A DNA stretch of 64,000 nucleotides. Origin: Phascolarctos cinereus. Taxonomy: Eukaryota > Chordata > Mammalia > Diprotodontia > Phascolarctidae. The stretch's first letter is position 1. Every line of letters begins with the position of its first letter. The stretch lies in contig NW_018344165.1 of assembly GCF_002099425.1 (NCBI RefSeq), forward strand, positions 3,471,501 through 3,535,500, in the 5' to 3' direction. The position numbers and the translations under genes were made by a program. The notes beneath the pieces were generated by a model. That model was given only the letters and a program-made list of their open reading frames with translations. It was not told the origin of the DNA and did no database searches. Positions 32,571 through 42,260 of the stretch are shown one piece after another.

Positions 32571-32944
32571 CACATCTATTCACCTTGTTCAGGTGAACAG
32601 AAAGCTTTGCATTCTCATTCCATGCACTCTCAATTTGATTCACAAGAGCTGTCCAGGACACGCACATACAAAGATGAAACATGGAACTGCACAGAGGAAC
32701 TGGAAAGAGATGTGTTCATACCTGTAGCCCCTACAAGAAACCACATTCACTAGGTAGCCAGCACCACACAACAGTGCTGAAACATCAAAAGAGGCACAAA
32801 GGATAAGAGCAAATCCAAAAGTCACTTTGCTCTTGCAAGTACTAGAGACATTGGCAGAGCAGGGGGACTACACGCAGAGGAATAACTGGAACTGATTTTT
32901 TTCTCTGGTATCATTTGGACTATATAGGGCCCAAGGGTAGTTGG
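32571..32944. other. Unassigned stretch
   Basis: No family or gene recognised. Confidence 0.4.
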
Positions 32945-33050
32945 GATCCACAAGGAGAGAGGCATACTTACTAGCTGTGCGCCCCTCAGCAAGTCACTTA
33001 ATCCCATTGCCTAGGGAAAAATAAATGAATGAATGAATGAATAAAGAAAG
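32945..33050 (+). mobile_element. CORE-SINE 3' part with AATG/AAAG tail
   Basis: acttactagctgtgcgcccc, agcaagtcacttaatcccat, tgcctagggaaaa, then an expanded aatgaatg and aaagaaag run grown from the poly(A) tail. Confidence 0.75.
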
Positions 33051-33104
33051 AAAGAAGAGAAGCTTGCTTGAGCTCTTTAAGAAGAGAGAGAAGAGTTTAT
33101 CTGA

Positions 33105-33340
33105 TGGATAAGAGGCTCAGGTACAAATTTTTTGTTTTTGTTGGGTTACATAAACCTGTCCTAAATTCAATGTCTCATTAACCTGAGTGCTTGCAGGGGA
33201 GCTAAGGGCCCTGCCTGGAAAAGCAAATGGAACCAGATACTGACTGTGCCGGGATTTCCCTGGGTAGGCTCAAGACACAAAGAGACTCTGTGAGAGACTT
33301 CCCCAAAACCATACTTAGGTCCATGATGTCAGAGTCCAGG
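33105..33340. repeat. Unclassified repeat, copy A
   Basis: Part of it aligns with 42450-42600: attcaatgtctcattaacct against attaaatgtcttattagtct, and accagatactgactgtgcc against accagatactgatgttacc, then a shared ttctctgg/ttccctgg region. Family unknown. Confidence 0.45.
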
Positions 33341-33529
33341 GCTCAATTAACAGAAAATTTAGACAAAAAAAAAGGAAGGACAATTCTTTGGATTTTAATG
33401 TAATAAAATTTGATCTGTAATAGTAACATTTCACTATCTCTTTGTCCCTTACCAAGTCATCTGCATAGAGATATGGAGTTTTTCCAGAAAAAGTGCTTTA
33501 TCTTTCATGATGCTGTCTTCTATTTTCTA

Positions 33530-33562
33530 TGTAACACACACACACACACACACACACAAACA
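33530..33562. repeat. CA microsatellite
   Basis: Pure CA tract of about a dozen units. Confidence 0.95.
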
Positions 33563-33834
33563 GGCACACACAAAGTGTGTCTATTACACAGGCTTTCAAT
33601 AAGCATTTTTTTAAATGAGAAAACCATTTTGTAGCAATTGTATAAATTAAAAGATACTTCAATGGCACAAACATATTCTCTTATGAGTTTTTTCTTCCTT
33701 TTCCATTTGCTTGCTGTTATAATTTCCAGCTATTTTGAATTGCTTTTACCTTTCCTTTTGAGCAAAAAGCCTCCAACAGTTTCTTACTTTGTCTATTCCA
33801 CAACAGAAGGCCACATAGCTTAACTAATAAGGGA

Positions 33835-33980
33835 CCAGTATCATAATCCCCTCAAGCACTACCTTAGACATACTAGCTGTGTGACCACAGGCATGGCACT
33901 TAACAGCTCAGTGCTCCAGGCAACTCTAACACGACCTGAGTTGCTTGCTTATCTGCACTGGTGGAAAGAGTTCACAAAGA
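33835..33980 (+). mobile_element. MAR1-like SINE
   Basis: ctagctgtgtgaccacaggc, cagtgctccaggcaactcta, tatctgcactggtggaaaga: MAR1 on the plus strand, the opposite orientation to the three other body copies. Confidence 0.75.
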
Positions 33981-34339
33981 CAGAAGTTCTTAGAGTGATT
34001 AAAAATCTAGACAAAACAAACAAAAACCAAGACAATAATAAATTCTTCCTTTTTGTCTATTGCCTTTCTATGGCCCCCTATCCTCTAAATTCCCTGCCAC
34101 TAAATCTCTACCTTGCCTCATCTTTTTTTCTGCAGCTTCATTTTCAGGCATCATCTTTGTCACTGAGTCTATTTCTTCTTTTATTCGCCCTATCTTACAT
34201 CTTCTTTCCACTGTTTCTTCGTATTCAGATCCAAAGTATTTTAACACCATAGTCCAGCCATTTTAAAATGTAAGGTGTTCTTGCATTCCCACCAAAAAAT
34301 TTTATCCAAGAAGACTGTCCATTTTATCTTTTTAAATCT
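33981..34339. other. Unassigned stretch
   Basis: Pyrimidine-rich between 34050 and 34250. The 123-codon frame starting in the SINE at 33881 is a mix of SINE and this low-complexity sequence and is not credible as a gene. Confidence 0.4.
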
Positions 34340-35540
34340 TATTTTATCTAAAAGATAAAGCAGACTTTATATTACATAAAATTGAAAAGATTTGTTTTTG
34401 AATGAACAAAATCAATGCAGCTAGATAAAGAAGAGAAATGAATTGGGGAAATCTCTGAATTAAATATCTCTGATATTCATAACACATAGGACATAAATAT
34501 GTAAGACCAAAAGCCATTCTTTAGTAGATAACTGATCAAAGTTATGAACAAACAGCTTTTAAAAGAAGACTTGCCAACTATCAATAATTACATAAAAATG
34601 CTCCAAATCGCTAACACTGCATGAGAAATGCAAATTAAAACAATTCTTAGGTTTCACTTCACATCAGATTGGCAAAGATGATGAAATACAGAAATATGTT
34701 GGGGGGGTGAGAAAACAGGCAAACTAATACATTATTGGTGGAATTGCAAGTTAGGTCAATCATTTTAGACTTGGAATGTGAGTCACTAAATTGTTCATAC
34801 TGGGGCAGCTAGGTGGCACAGTGGCTAGAGTAACAGCTCTGTAGTCAGGAGGACCTAGTTCAGCCTCAGACACCTACTAGTTATGTGACCCTGGACGAGT
34901 CACTTAACTCCAACTGCCTCCAAAAAATAAAAAATAAACTGTTAACATCCTTATGACCTAGAGATCCCACTACCCCAAAGAGGTCAAACACAGAAAGGCC
35001 TTGTATATGCCAAAATATCCATCATAGTACTTTTTAGGGTAGCAAAGAACTGCAAAGAAAGTGGGTGTCCATTGATTAAGGAATAGCTGAACAAATTGTG
35101 GCCTATGAATTTAATAGAACACTATAGCTGTGCCATAAGAAACAATGAATATGAGGAATCTGTAGAAATATAAGAAGACCCACAAGAACTGATGTAGTGA
35201 TGTAAAGCAAAATAAGAACAATGTACATACTGTGACTAGAGTTATGTCAATGAAAAGAACACTAAAGCAAAGCCAAATTCTGAATAATTATGACCAACAT
35301 TTGTCCCACAGTACAGATTACGAAACACAACTCCCTCCTTTTGATAAGGGTCGGGGTCGGGAGAGGAGGGGGACAACTAAGAAGACAGAATGTTGCACTA
35401 ATAAGATGTGATCACCGTTGCTTGGTTTAATTTTTTTCTTTTTTTATAGCAAATCATTCCATGGCAGTGATGTGAGGAAATTTACTGGGAAATGACTGAT
35501 GCAAAAACAAAAGACATTAATAAAACTTTTTTAAAATGAC
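34340..35540 (+). mobile_element. L1 3' end, split by a SINE
   Basis: ORF2 C-terminal part (gatcaaagttatgaacaaac, aaatgcaaattaaaacaatt, cacatcagattggcaaagat), SINE at 34802-34938, then gagatcccactaccccaaag, gtgtccattgattaaggaat, aacactatagctgtgccata and the 3' UTR to the A-rich end near 35530. Confidence 0.88.
34802..34938 (+). mobile_element. CORE-SINE, poly(A)-tail type
   Basis: ggggcagctaggtggcacag, cctcagacacctactagtta, gtgaccctggacgagtcact, then an A-rich tail. Sits inside the L1. Confidence 0.92.
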
Positions 35541-36929
35541 CAATGGCAGGCAATCTTGCTCCTATAGAAATGATACACAGTCTTCAAGCATGAGAATATA
35601 GCTTCTGAGCTAATAGTTCTTAAATTGGCCAATGCAATAAAATTTCAGCTATTGCGTAACATTTGATAGGCTGGATCACATACTGTTCCTGTTATATCAA
35701 GATGGGAAAACAGAGATGAACAACTTTAACACGATTTCCTTTCTTTGGTCTAACTCAGACTTGCAACACAGTAACAGTTCAATCTCTCAAAGAATTTTAC
35801 AATAAAAAATAGTGTTTGAAAGAAAAAAAGCCTTTTTTTTAAAGCAATGATTAATACCTATTCACATTTCAATGTATTAGATATCTATCCTAATAGTACC
35901 CCAAAGCATACTACAAATTTTTTTTCGCAAGATTTAAGATTTCTCACAAGGATTTATAACCAAAAAAAACCTGCAATACAATATTCCCATTTATGAAATC
36001 TGTCTAACAAACAGAGGTCAGTATCAGTAATAAAACAGTGTTATAATCATGCCTATAAGAAAGGGGGTGTGTGTTAAGGGAAGGAGGAAAGCTGAGAGAA
36101 TAAGCTGCAGTTCCTTAATTATTTCAGTAAAAATCTGTCATTTAAAGACACGAACAATAATAAGGTTATTTTGGTGGGATTAACTAACCATTGGTCCCTG
36201 CTATTGTCTGTTTCCATCTAATGTCTTTATAACCCTCTCCCTGATCAAGAGTCTTATTAAGAATTGGAAGACATAAAAATAAAATAAATTGGTCTCCTTT
36301 CCTATCACAGAAAAATGTCCTGTGTATGCTTAAAAAACACTATCACTATGCTGGAATTCTTTCTAGCTGCTATTTGGTTTCCTATATTATAGGATATGAC
36401 AGCTGGAACAGATTACTCTTCAGTGAGATGCCTTACATTGTAAACCACAGCCCTGATAAGGTTTGATTTTAACTAGTGATGCTAAAATTCAAAGTCTGTC
36501 AGTATTTCCATAATAAGCCCCTACTCTCAGGGGTTTCCAATCTGGCCATAAAATTTTCCTATTTTGGCATTAGTGTGGCTTATTTTGTTTCAGTCTAGGA
36601 ATGGCGAAGCTTTGGGTGTATGTTTTAATTCACATTTAAATTCTTAAGGAGATTTTTATAAGCAGAACATGACAACGCAAGTATTTTCCTTTAAGTTTTT
36701 TTTTCATTCATTTAAATTGAGAATGGCTTTATACTATTTTATCAATCTCTCCCTATACCTGATGAAGCCTTTTAAAATAAGAACATTTTTTAAAGATTCC
36801 ACGTACAAAATAAGTGGCTTTTAAAATAGCATGTGGTTGCATACAATCATTTCTTCACAAAAAGATTAAATCATTGCCAAAACCAAGATTACAGAAACCA
36901 GCCTCTTCCAAGGTTTTACTCCTAATATG

Positions 36930-36985
36930 TATTCACAGCATATGTCAAAAAATAATGGCTCCTCTTCAGTTGTATGCTGTGAATA
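36930..36985. repeat. Perfect 13-bp inverted repeat, 30-base loop
   Basis: Arms tattcacagcata (36930-36942) and tatgctgtgaata (36973-36985) are exact complements. The loop holds aataatggctcctcttca. It lies in the repeat-free block. Confidence 0.9.
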
Positions 36986-37455
36986 TAAATTAAGAAAAAC
37001 ATACAATGTGCTAAATCCTGCTTTCTTATAATGGCTACAAAAATAGAATACACCCCATTTCTGGCTGTAAATTCATTCTAAGATGAATGTAAACATTTCA
37101 AACACAATTTCCCCTTTGGCTGGCCATTAATCATTTGAGGATATCTTGGATTCCTAAGCATGTCCTTGGGACTTTGTCCTCAATCATTTGTTACTCCTTT
37201 AAAAAAATTAATTTGAGATCATTTTAAACGGTGAAAATTTTTCCAAAGGTCTAAGTATCAACTAGACATCCCAAAAGGGGCTAAGAGTTTCATTAATATG
37301 TAAGCAACAGCTTGGCACCTCAAGATGGAGCTGGAAATGAAGTAGTAGGAATAACTGTGATCATCATGGCTTTTGGGGGATTTCATTAATATCAACTGAA
37401 GATAAAATTTTGCAAGCTATCTATAACTGTATTACAGTACTTTTCTATCTTACAG

Positions 37456-37563
37456 GCCACTGCAGTTTTCTGATTATGAATCAGTCAGAGGTTCATCTGC
37501 AGAGGAATGACTCAGTATAAACTTTCAAATAATGGCTTAAAAAAAAACCTAAACTCAACCAGG
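37456..37563 (+). other. Possible non-coding exon
   Basis: Preceded by an acceptor-like ttctatcttacag and followed by a strong donor, cagg/gtaagtac. The 108-base interval has stops in all three plus frames, so it could only be untranslated or a non-coding RNA exon. The minus strand also shows a weaker acceptor (ttcctctgcag) inside it. Speculative. Confidence 0.25.
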
Positions 37564-38177
37564 GTAAGTACATGCATGAATTTAAATGCTTTGAATGGAG
37601 TGTCTCTTTTTCTGGGCTGCATAGTTTTATCCCTCTCAGTACACGCAACACTGATTTAAAGAGAGAGAGAAAAGAAAATCACATACAATAAGGCCTTGGA
37701 ATCCACATTTTCTGGAAAGCTGAGGACAAAAAAAGATTCTTCTGTGTTGACCAGGTGCAACCGTCCACACTGAAACATTCTGCGGATTTTCCATGAGGGG
37801 AAAATCCAGATCACATTAGACTTGCATTCTTTAGTGTAATTCTACTGCCTCTAAGTAGCTAAGAGCAAATTATTTAAGAGAAAAAGCCATAAATAGTGTC
37901 TTAACCCCAAGACATTTCCAAAGGAATACCATCTTTCCCTTACAAAGTTTTTCAAAAGTTAGATTAAAGCGTTTTTAGTCTCCAGTAGGAAGAGAATAGC
38001 AGAGGAAGAGGTGGCCGATGCTTCTTTTAAAGCCCCATGACCCACTCACTACCAGCTACATTAGGAAATATTGAAATGGACAGAGGTTTCCATAAAATAT
38101 AACACCAAACTAAGGCAAGAAAACACACACACAGACAGAGAATTGCCTAGGGAGTCCTGGGCCAGGGTAATACTTAC

Positions 38178-38640
38178 TAATCCATCCTTTCTTCAGCAGC
38201 GGCAGCAGTGCCGGCACCACGGTAATGCCGATCAGTTTGGGGGCCCGCGGCTGTAATGTCGCCCCACTGAGAAGCCCGAGTTTTGCCAGGGCAGCAACAG
38301 GGCAGGCAAGAGCTGGGAAGAGGGTCTAAAGCCCAAGCCTCCAGAAGCAGGATCAGCAACCACAGCAGCAGCAGGAGCAAGGCAAGAGATGAGGGTCTGA
38401 GAAGGATCAGGAGCAGCCACAATCTTGAAGCAAGAAGCTAAAGAGAGCAGCAAGGGCACAGCTTGGGGGGAGGGGGGAGGGAGAGAAAGAGGGAGGGGGG
38501 CGGGGGGAGAGGGAAGGAGAGGGAGGGAGGGAGTCTGAAAAAGCTGCAGAAGCAAGTGCCCCGGCCACACCAGGGAAAGGTGGCTGCCCCGCCTCCCCCC
38601 TCCCTCTACACGCCCACCCCCCTCCCTTCAGCGTAGCAAA
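38178..38640 (-). other. Putative first exon, 3' part, of an unrecognised host gene
   Basis: On the minus strand a strong donor, gtaagtatt, begins at 38177. Directly before it lies ATG GAT TA with an A at -3 and G at +4 (aaggATGG), a good initiation context. In that frame no other ATG lies between an upstream stop near 38435 and this one. Splicing would give Met-Asp and a split third codon TA-, which would be Tyr if not a stop. The sequence upstream is GC-rich, contains CTG/CTT runs and lies in the CpG island, as expected for a 5' UTR. The 5' limit is unknown and is set arbitrarily here. I do not recognise the gene and see no second exon. Confidence 0.4.
38461..38535. repeat. G-rich purine tract, quadruplex-prone
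   Basis: Runs of four to six G separated by A or GA (for example gaggggggagggag, gaggggggcggggggag). Many G-triplets with short loops fit quadruplex formation on the plus strand; as the gene is proposed to run on the minus strand, the RNA would be C-rich. Further G-rich runs continue to 39060. Confidence 0.85.
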
Positions 38641-39076
38641 GCAACGTGGAAGAGCACTCACACCAACCCCCGTCCACTTTCTCGGGGGTCCCCCCTCCCC
38701 TTCGTCCTCCCCTCTCCCCCAGTTTTCCCCCCTTACCCAAGACTGATAGATCTGCCACCGGCTAGGGCTCCTCAAAGCCACTGGTCGCTTAGGGAAGCCA
38801 AGTGGGTCCTGCTCCCCCTTCCGCGCCCTCCTCCTCCCCCTTCAGCCCCATTTCGCAGGCGGGTGGGCTGGGCTGCGTGTGAGGGCTGGGGGGTGCGGTG
38901 GGGGAAAGACAAGAGGGAGGGGGAGAAGGAGCAGCGCCAAATTGAGGGGTTGGGGGAGAGGAGGAGGTGGCTGCCGTCCCGGTGGAGAGGAGGAAAAGGA
39001 GGGAGTAGGGGGGTAGGGGCTGGGGGAGGGGTGTGAGGTGCTGGGGAGAAGGGGGGGAAGAGCTGGGGCTGTAGCC

Positions 39077-39095
39077 ACCGCCGCCGCCGCCGCCG
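39077..39095. repeat. CCG trinucleotide run
   Basis: Five or six CCG units (caccgccgccgccgccgc). Short, stable-looking length. Confidence 0.9.
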
Positions 39096-39127
39096 GTGGG
39101 GTTGGAAAGTCCCTTCTGTGCTGTAAT

Positions 39128-39222
39128 CCCTCACACAAACACACACACATACATACATGCACACACTCACACACACACTCACTCACTCACTCACTCACTC
39201 ACTCACTCACACACACACACCG
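39128..39222. repeat. CA and ACTC microsatellites
   Basis: CA/CATA tract followed by about eight ACTC units and a second CA tract. These give the His-Thr-rich frames nearby, which are not genes. Confidence 0.95.
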
Positions 39223-39429
39223 CACTTCCTCTCTCAGCACTGGAAATCCCCTTGCTCTGGCCCTGCACTGGAGGCGGCGGCACCCGCGGCTGTCACAGCC
39301 CAAGCCAAGCCCCGCCCACTGCGCCGCGGCTCCGCCTACTCGTCTGGTCCCGCCCACTGCACCTGATGCTCGCTGGCCCCTCCCCCGCAGCCACTGCTGT
39401 CGGCACGGGAGGGGGAGTCGTCTATCTCC

Positions 39430-40259
39430 CCGCAATACCTAAGCACACACGCATCAATTTCTTTTCTTCTTTACACCCATTACTCTTCTCTCTCTTTACC
39501 CTGTGTATACGGGGAGGGGGGTGTCCAACACTTCATTTTCTCTTCACACGCTCTCTCCGACAGATAGGCGTCTATAAGCGAGAAAGCTTGCCCCCCACCC
39601 CTAATCGATCCGCAATGCTTAGGGCGGGGGCGGGGGGAATGTCATTTAACAACACACATGCACTGCCTTTTTTCCTTCTCACAACCATCAACTCGGACAC
39701 AGCTTTATGTAAATAAAGGAAAGAGGATAAAATGCATGCACACAAGTACGTGCACCCACCCACTCACATATACACACACACCCCTTTTTCTCCTCATACA
39801 TCCCCCTTCCCCGCCAGCTAACACGGCATGTGTGTCTATGAGAAAATGATCTGTGTCCACAAAGGGGCTAATTTGGCCGCCCCTTTCTCTCTCACACACA
39901 CACACACACACACTTTTTCTTCTCATAAACCCCCTTCCTTGTTCACGGACATAGCCAGTGTGTCTATGAGAAGCTAGCCCTATATCCACGAAGGGGTTAA
40001 TTTGCCCCCCACCTCCACAGCTTTTTTTCGCAGAAGCCCCCTTCCCCTCTCTGGCCACAGCCAGTGTGTCTACGAGAGTGGGGCCTGTAAACCATAAAAC
40101 GAGTAATTCTGCTGCTCCCTCTACGCATTTCATTCACACACACATACATACATACCCAGACACACACACACACACAGAGCCAGTATGTCTATGAGTGGGG
40201 CCTGTGAACCATAAAGCGAGTAATTCGGCTGCCCCCTCTCCTCACTTCATTCACACACA

Positions 40260-40303
<44 letters not shown>

Positions 40304-40615
40304 TTTTCTCTATTTAAGCCCCCTTTCTCCCTCCTAGCCGGCCTGTGTCTAGGAAGAGGGACCCTGTGTCCAGGAGGGGGGTAATTGGGCCGCCCCCCTT
40401 CACACACTCATATACACACACTGTTTTGTAGGTCTGTGGGGGGGAAGAATCTAGCTGCCCTCCTCACTCCCTCGCACGCGCGCGCGCGCGCGCGCACACA
40501 CACACACACACACTTCTCTTCATGCACCCTCTTCCTCTCCGCTACATCTATGAGAAGCAGGCCTATGCGTCGGGGGCGGGGGGGCGGTAATCTGGCCGCC
40601 CGCCCCCCCCTTCCC
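39430..40615. repeat. Tandem array with TAAT core and CA tracts
   Basis: A composite unit of roughly 105-160 bp recurs: CA tract, ctttttctcctcata-like pyrimidine segment, ccccttcc, tgtgtctatgaga, a tccacgaagggg-like segment and a core ntaattnggcngcccc. The TAAT core lies at 39869, 39998, 40104, 40221, 40382 and 40588, with a shortened unit near 40448 and a more diverged one near 39602. The tgtgtctatgag segment lies at 39831, 39959, 40065, 40184, 40344 and about 40544. Unit length varies with the CA/CG tract. Not a recognised transposon. Confidence 0.8.
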
Positions 40616-40657
40616 TTGCGCGCGCGCGCCGCGTCCTCGGGGCCCGGGCCAGCCTCA

Positions 40658-40701
40658 GTTGCTAAGGCCTCCCGCCTGGCGCCAGCCCGGCCCTTAGCAA
40701 C
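40658..40701. promoter_or_regulatory. Nested dyad with RFX/X-box-like half-sites
   Basis: Perfect 10-bp inverted arms GTTGCTAAGG (40658-40667) and CCTTAGCAAC (40692-40701) enclose a second perfect palindrome CTGGCGCCAG (40676-40685). The centres differ by one base. The outer arms each contain an X-box half-site (GTTGCT / AGCAAC), but 24 bp apart rather than the usual 0-3. In the GC-richest part of the island. Confidence 0.8.
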
Positions 40702-41260
40702 AGGCGGCGGGGCGGGAAGCGCTGGGCCCGCCGAGGGGGCGGCCCCTGCGGTCCCGGATTTAGACTCTCGGCTCCGGCGGCCTCGGCTGCCCCGGGGCCA
40801 GGCTAGGGGATGGTGGGGACGGCAGGGGGGAAGAGGGGTTGCTGCTTTTCTGCGTGCCCCTTCTCCACCAGTGCCGTGCCAGCCCCTGAATTAAACCTGC
40901 CGCCGGCGCGTCTCCCTCCTGGCCCGGGCTGCAGCCGTCCAGTCCCTCTCTCTGCTGCGGGATTTAAAAAGCCACACGCCACCCCACCCCCAACCCGTGA
41001 CCCCTAGCCTGGGTCTCTGGGTCCCACCCACCCACCTCTGTCTATGCCTCTCCAATCGCCCCCCCCTTTATATCATTTTATGTAGCCGTTACAATCCAAC
41101 AAATATGCTTATCGGGGTGCCCACCCCGGGCTACGGTGGCGGGGCTGGAAATGTGCACGCCTGTCTCTTCTCCTTCCTTCCCAGGTCAAAAAGGCATGCA
41201 CGCGGGCTCCAGGGCCTGAGATTTTTCCACAAAGTGGGAAGTGAATGACATCACTCGGCT

Positions 41261-41924
41261 CTAAAGTGAAAGGGGGAGGGGTGCTGGGATGGAGAGTGGG
41301 GGTGCAGGTTGAACCTAACCAACCAGGCTGTCACTTCGCAGGAGCCTGCAGAGGCACAAAACCTCTGCCTGGCTGTGCAGTCAGGGGAAGGGGGGGGAGA
41401 AGTCCCAGAAGCTGACTCATTAGAAATGGGTTACTGGCTGTTGTTGCTGATGACTATTTTCAGTCTCTAGTTTTGGTTTCCACCTCCACCCCCTGTGTAG
41501 TAAGCATGCAGGTGAGCCCCTCTTCCCTGGTTCATGGGGCACTGAGGGGTGAAAAGGAGACTGCTTCTAGATGAGAGAGCACAGGGTCCAGTAGGAGAAG
41601 GGAACGAGATGCTAGACTGCACCCAGACCTGGAGAGGCCCACACATCCACGTGGACCCTGTAGCAAAGCAGGGTGCACCAAGGAGCTAAGTCAGACAAAG
41701 ATGCAGAGGGAGAGTGAGCACACCTACTGACTACAGATGAGAAGGAAGAAGTGCAAGCAGGCCACTATGTATCTACAGCCCCTGTCCATCTAAAGATCCC
41801 AGGAGGAGGAAGAGGCAAAGGAGAGAAAAGAAGCCGGGGAGGCAGGGAGGGGAAAGAGAGAGAACCTCAGCAAAGAGTGACATGACTGGGAGCTGGCAGA
41901 CAGAGACCAAGGCTGCATACTCAA
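41261..41924. other. Flank of the CpG island
   Basis: GC falls toward background. Contains an AP-1-type TGACTCA near 41413 and a donor-like cag/gtgagcc near 41511 on the plus strand. The latter would be the nearest plus-strand splice signal if the island also fires rightward. No coding frame supported. Confidence 0.4.
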
Positions 41925-42260
41925 AATGAATACCGACCCTAGGAGGATAAAAGTTCTCATTACCTGGCCATAGTGAAAGAATTATCAGGAAGTGAAGCCG
42001 TTTCTGGGGTTTAGTGGCTGTGGTGAGAAATTTATGAAGAACACTGTCATCATGGCAAAGATTCTCAATGATTTCACACATAGATATGTAGGACTGGGAA
42101 GAACCATAAACAGAAGGCCAAAATAAACACTGAACTAGACCTTCTTGGCATCTTTTGGAGATCAGTTGGAAGAGAAATGTGAAAAGACCTTTAAGGACTT
42201 GGATAGCTGCCTCAAACATGCACCACATTGGTATTTGCTGATCCAAGCAAGCTCTTTGTG
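41925..42260. repeat. Unclassified interspersed repeat Y, copy A
   Basis: Aligns with 51375-51740: tactcaaaat, acctggccatagtg against acctggccacaaac, atcaggaagtgaagccgttt against atcaggaaatgaaagtgttt, ttaaggacttggatagctgc against tcaaggacttggctactt, and gcaagctctttgtgtta against gcaagctctatgtgtta. Family unknown. Confidence 0.55.

Larger units (their letters stand above)
35541..38160. promoter_or_regulatory. Repeat-free AT-rich block beside the CpG island
   Basis: About 2.6 kb with no SINE, LINE or DNA element that I can recognise, in a window where repeats otherwise occur every few hundred bases. It contains phrases with a regulatory look, such as ttggctggccattaatcat (NFI-like half plus TAAT) near 37117, a TGACTCA AP-1-type site near 37508, a 13-bp perfect inverted repeat at 36930-36985, and splice-like signals at 37456-37563. 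No coding frame of note. Consistent with a conserved first intron or promoter-proximal enhancer region; conservation itself cannot be seen here. Confidence 0.5.
38190..41260. promoter_or_regulatory. CpG island promoter region
   Basis: About 3 kb with abundant CpG and long GC-rich runs in an otherwise AT-rich, CpG-poor window. Parts, left to right: the putative minus-strand first exon, G-rich purine tracts (38.46-39.06 kb), a CCG run (39077-39095), CA and ACTC tracts (39.13-39.22 kb), a GC-rich segment (39.24-39.43 kb), the TAAT-core tandem array with CA/CG tracts (39.43-40.62 kb), and the GC-richest core (40.60-40.97 kb) with a nested dyad. No TATA box in a convincing position. Such islands are usually TSS regions and may be bidirectional; direction is not settled. 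Confidence 0.85.

Noticed and set aside
33881-34252. 123-codon plus frame
   Set aside because: Begins in a MAR1-like SINE and continues in pyrimidine-rich sequence; no domain.
38177-38422. Leu-rich 81-residue minus frame that looks like a signal peptide
   Set aside because: Its first codon is TTG, not ATG, and an in-frame stop lies just upstream. Only the ATG at 38185-38183 can start in this frame.
39096-39716. 206-codon plus-strand open frame, His-Thr-rich at its start
   Set aside because: The open length comes from CA and ACTC tracts and GC-rich text lacking stops. No domain, and the other frames across it are similarly open.
39705-40133. 142-codon minus-strand frame with two similar segments ending in Cys-Val runs
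   Set aside because: The inner similarity is the DNA tandem array read in one frame. Unit length is not a steady multiple of three, so the frame is not kept across the whole array.
39430-40615. Array considered as a CRISPR-like or satellite structure
   Set aside because: Eukaryotic context, unequal units, CA tracts as variable parts and no conserved short repeats with unique spacers. Kept as a promoter minisatellite.
40385-40894. 169-codon plus frame in the island
   Set aside because: Spans CA/CG tracts and GC-rich text; no domain and composition follows base content.
41773-42246. 157-codon minus frame
   Set aside because: Overlaps unclassified repeat Y, whose second copy does not keep the frame. 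No recognised domain.
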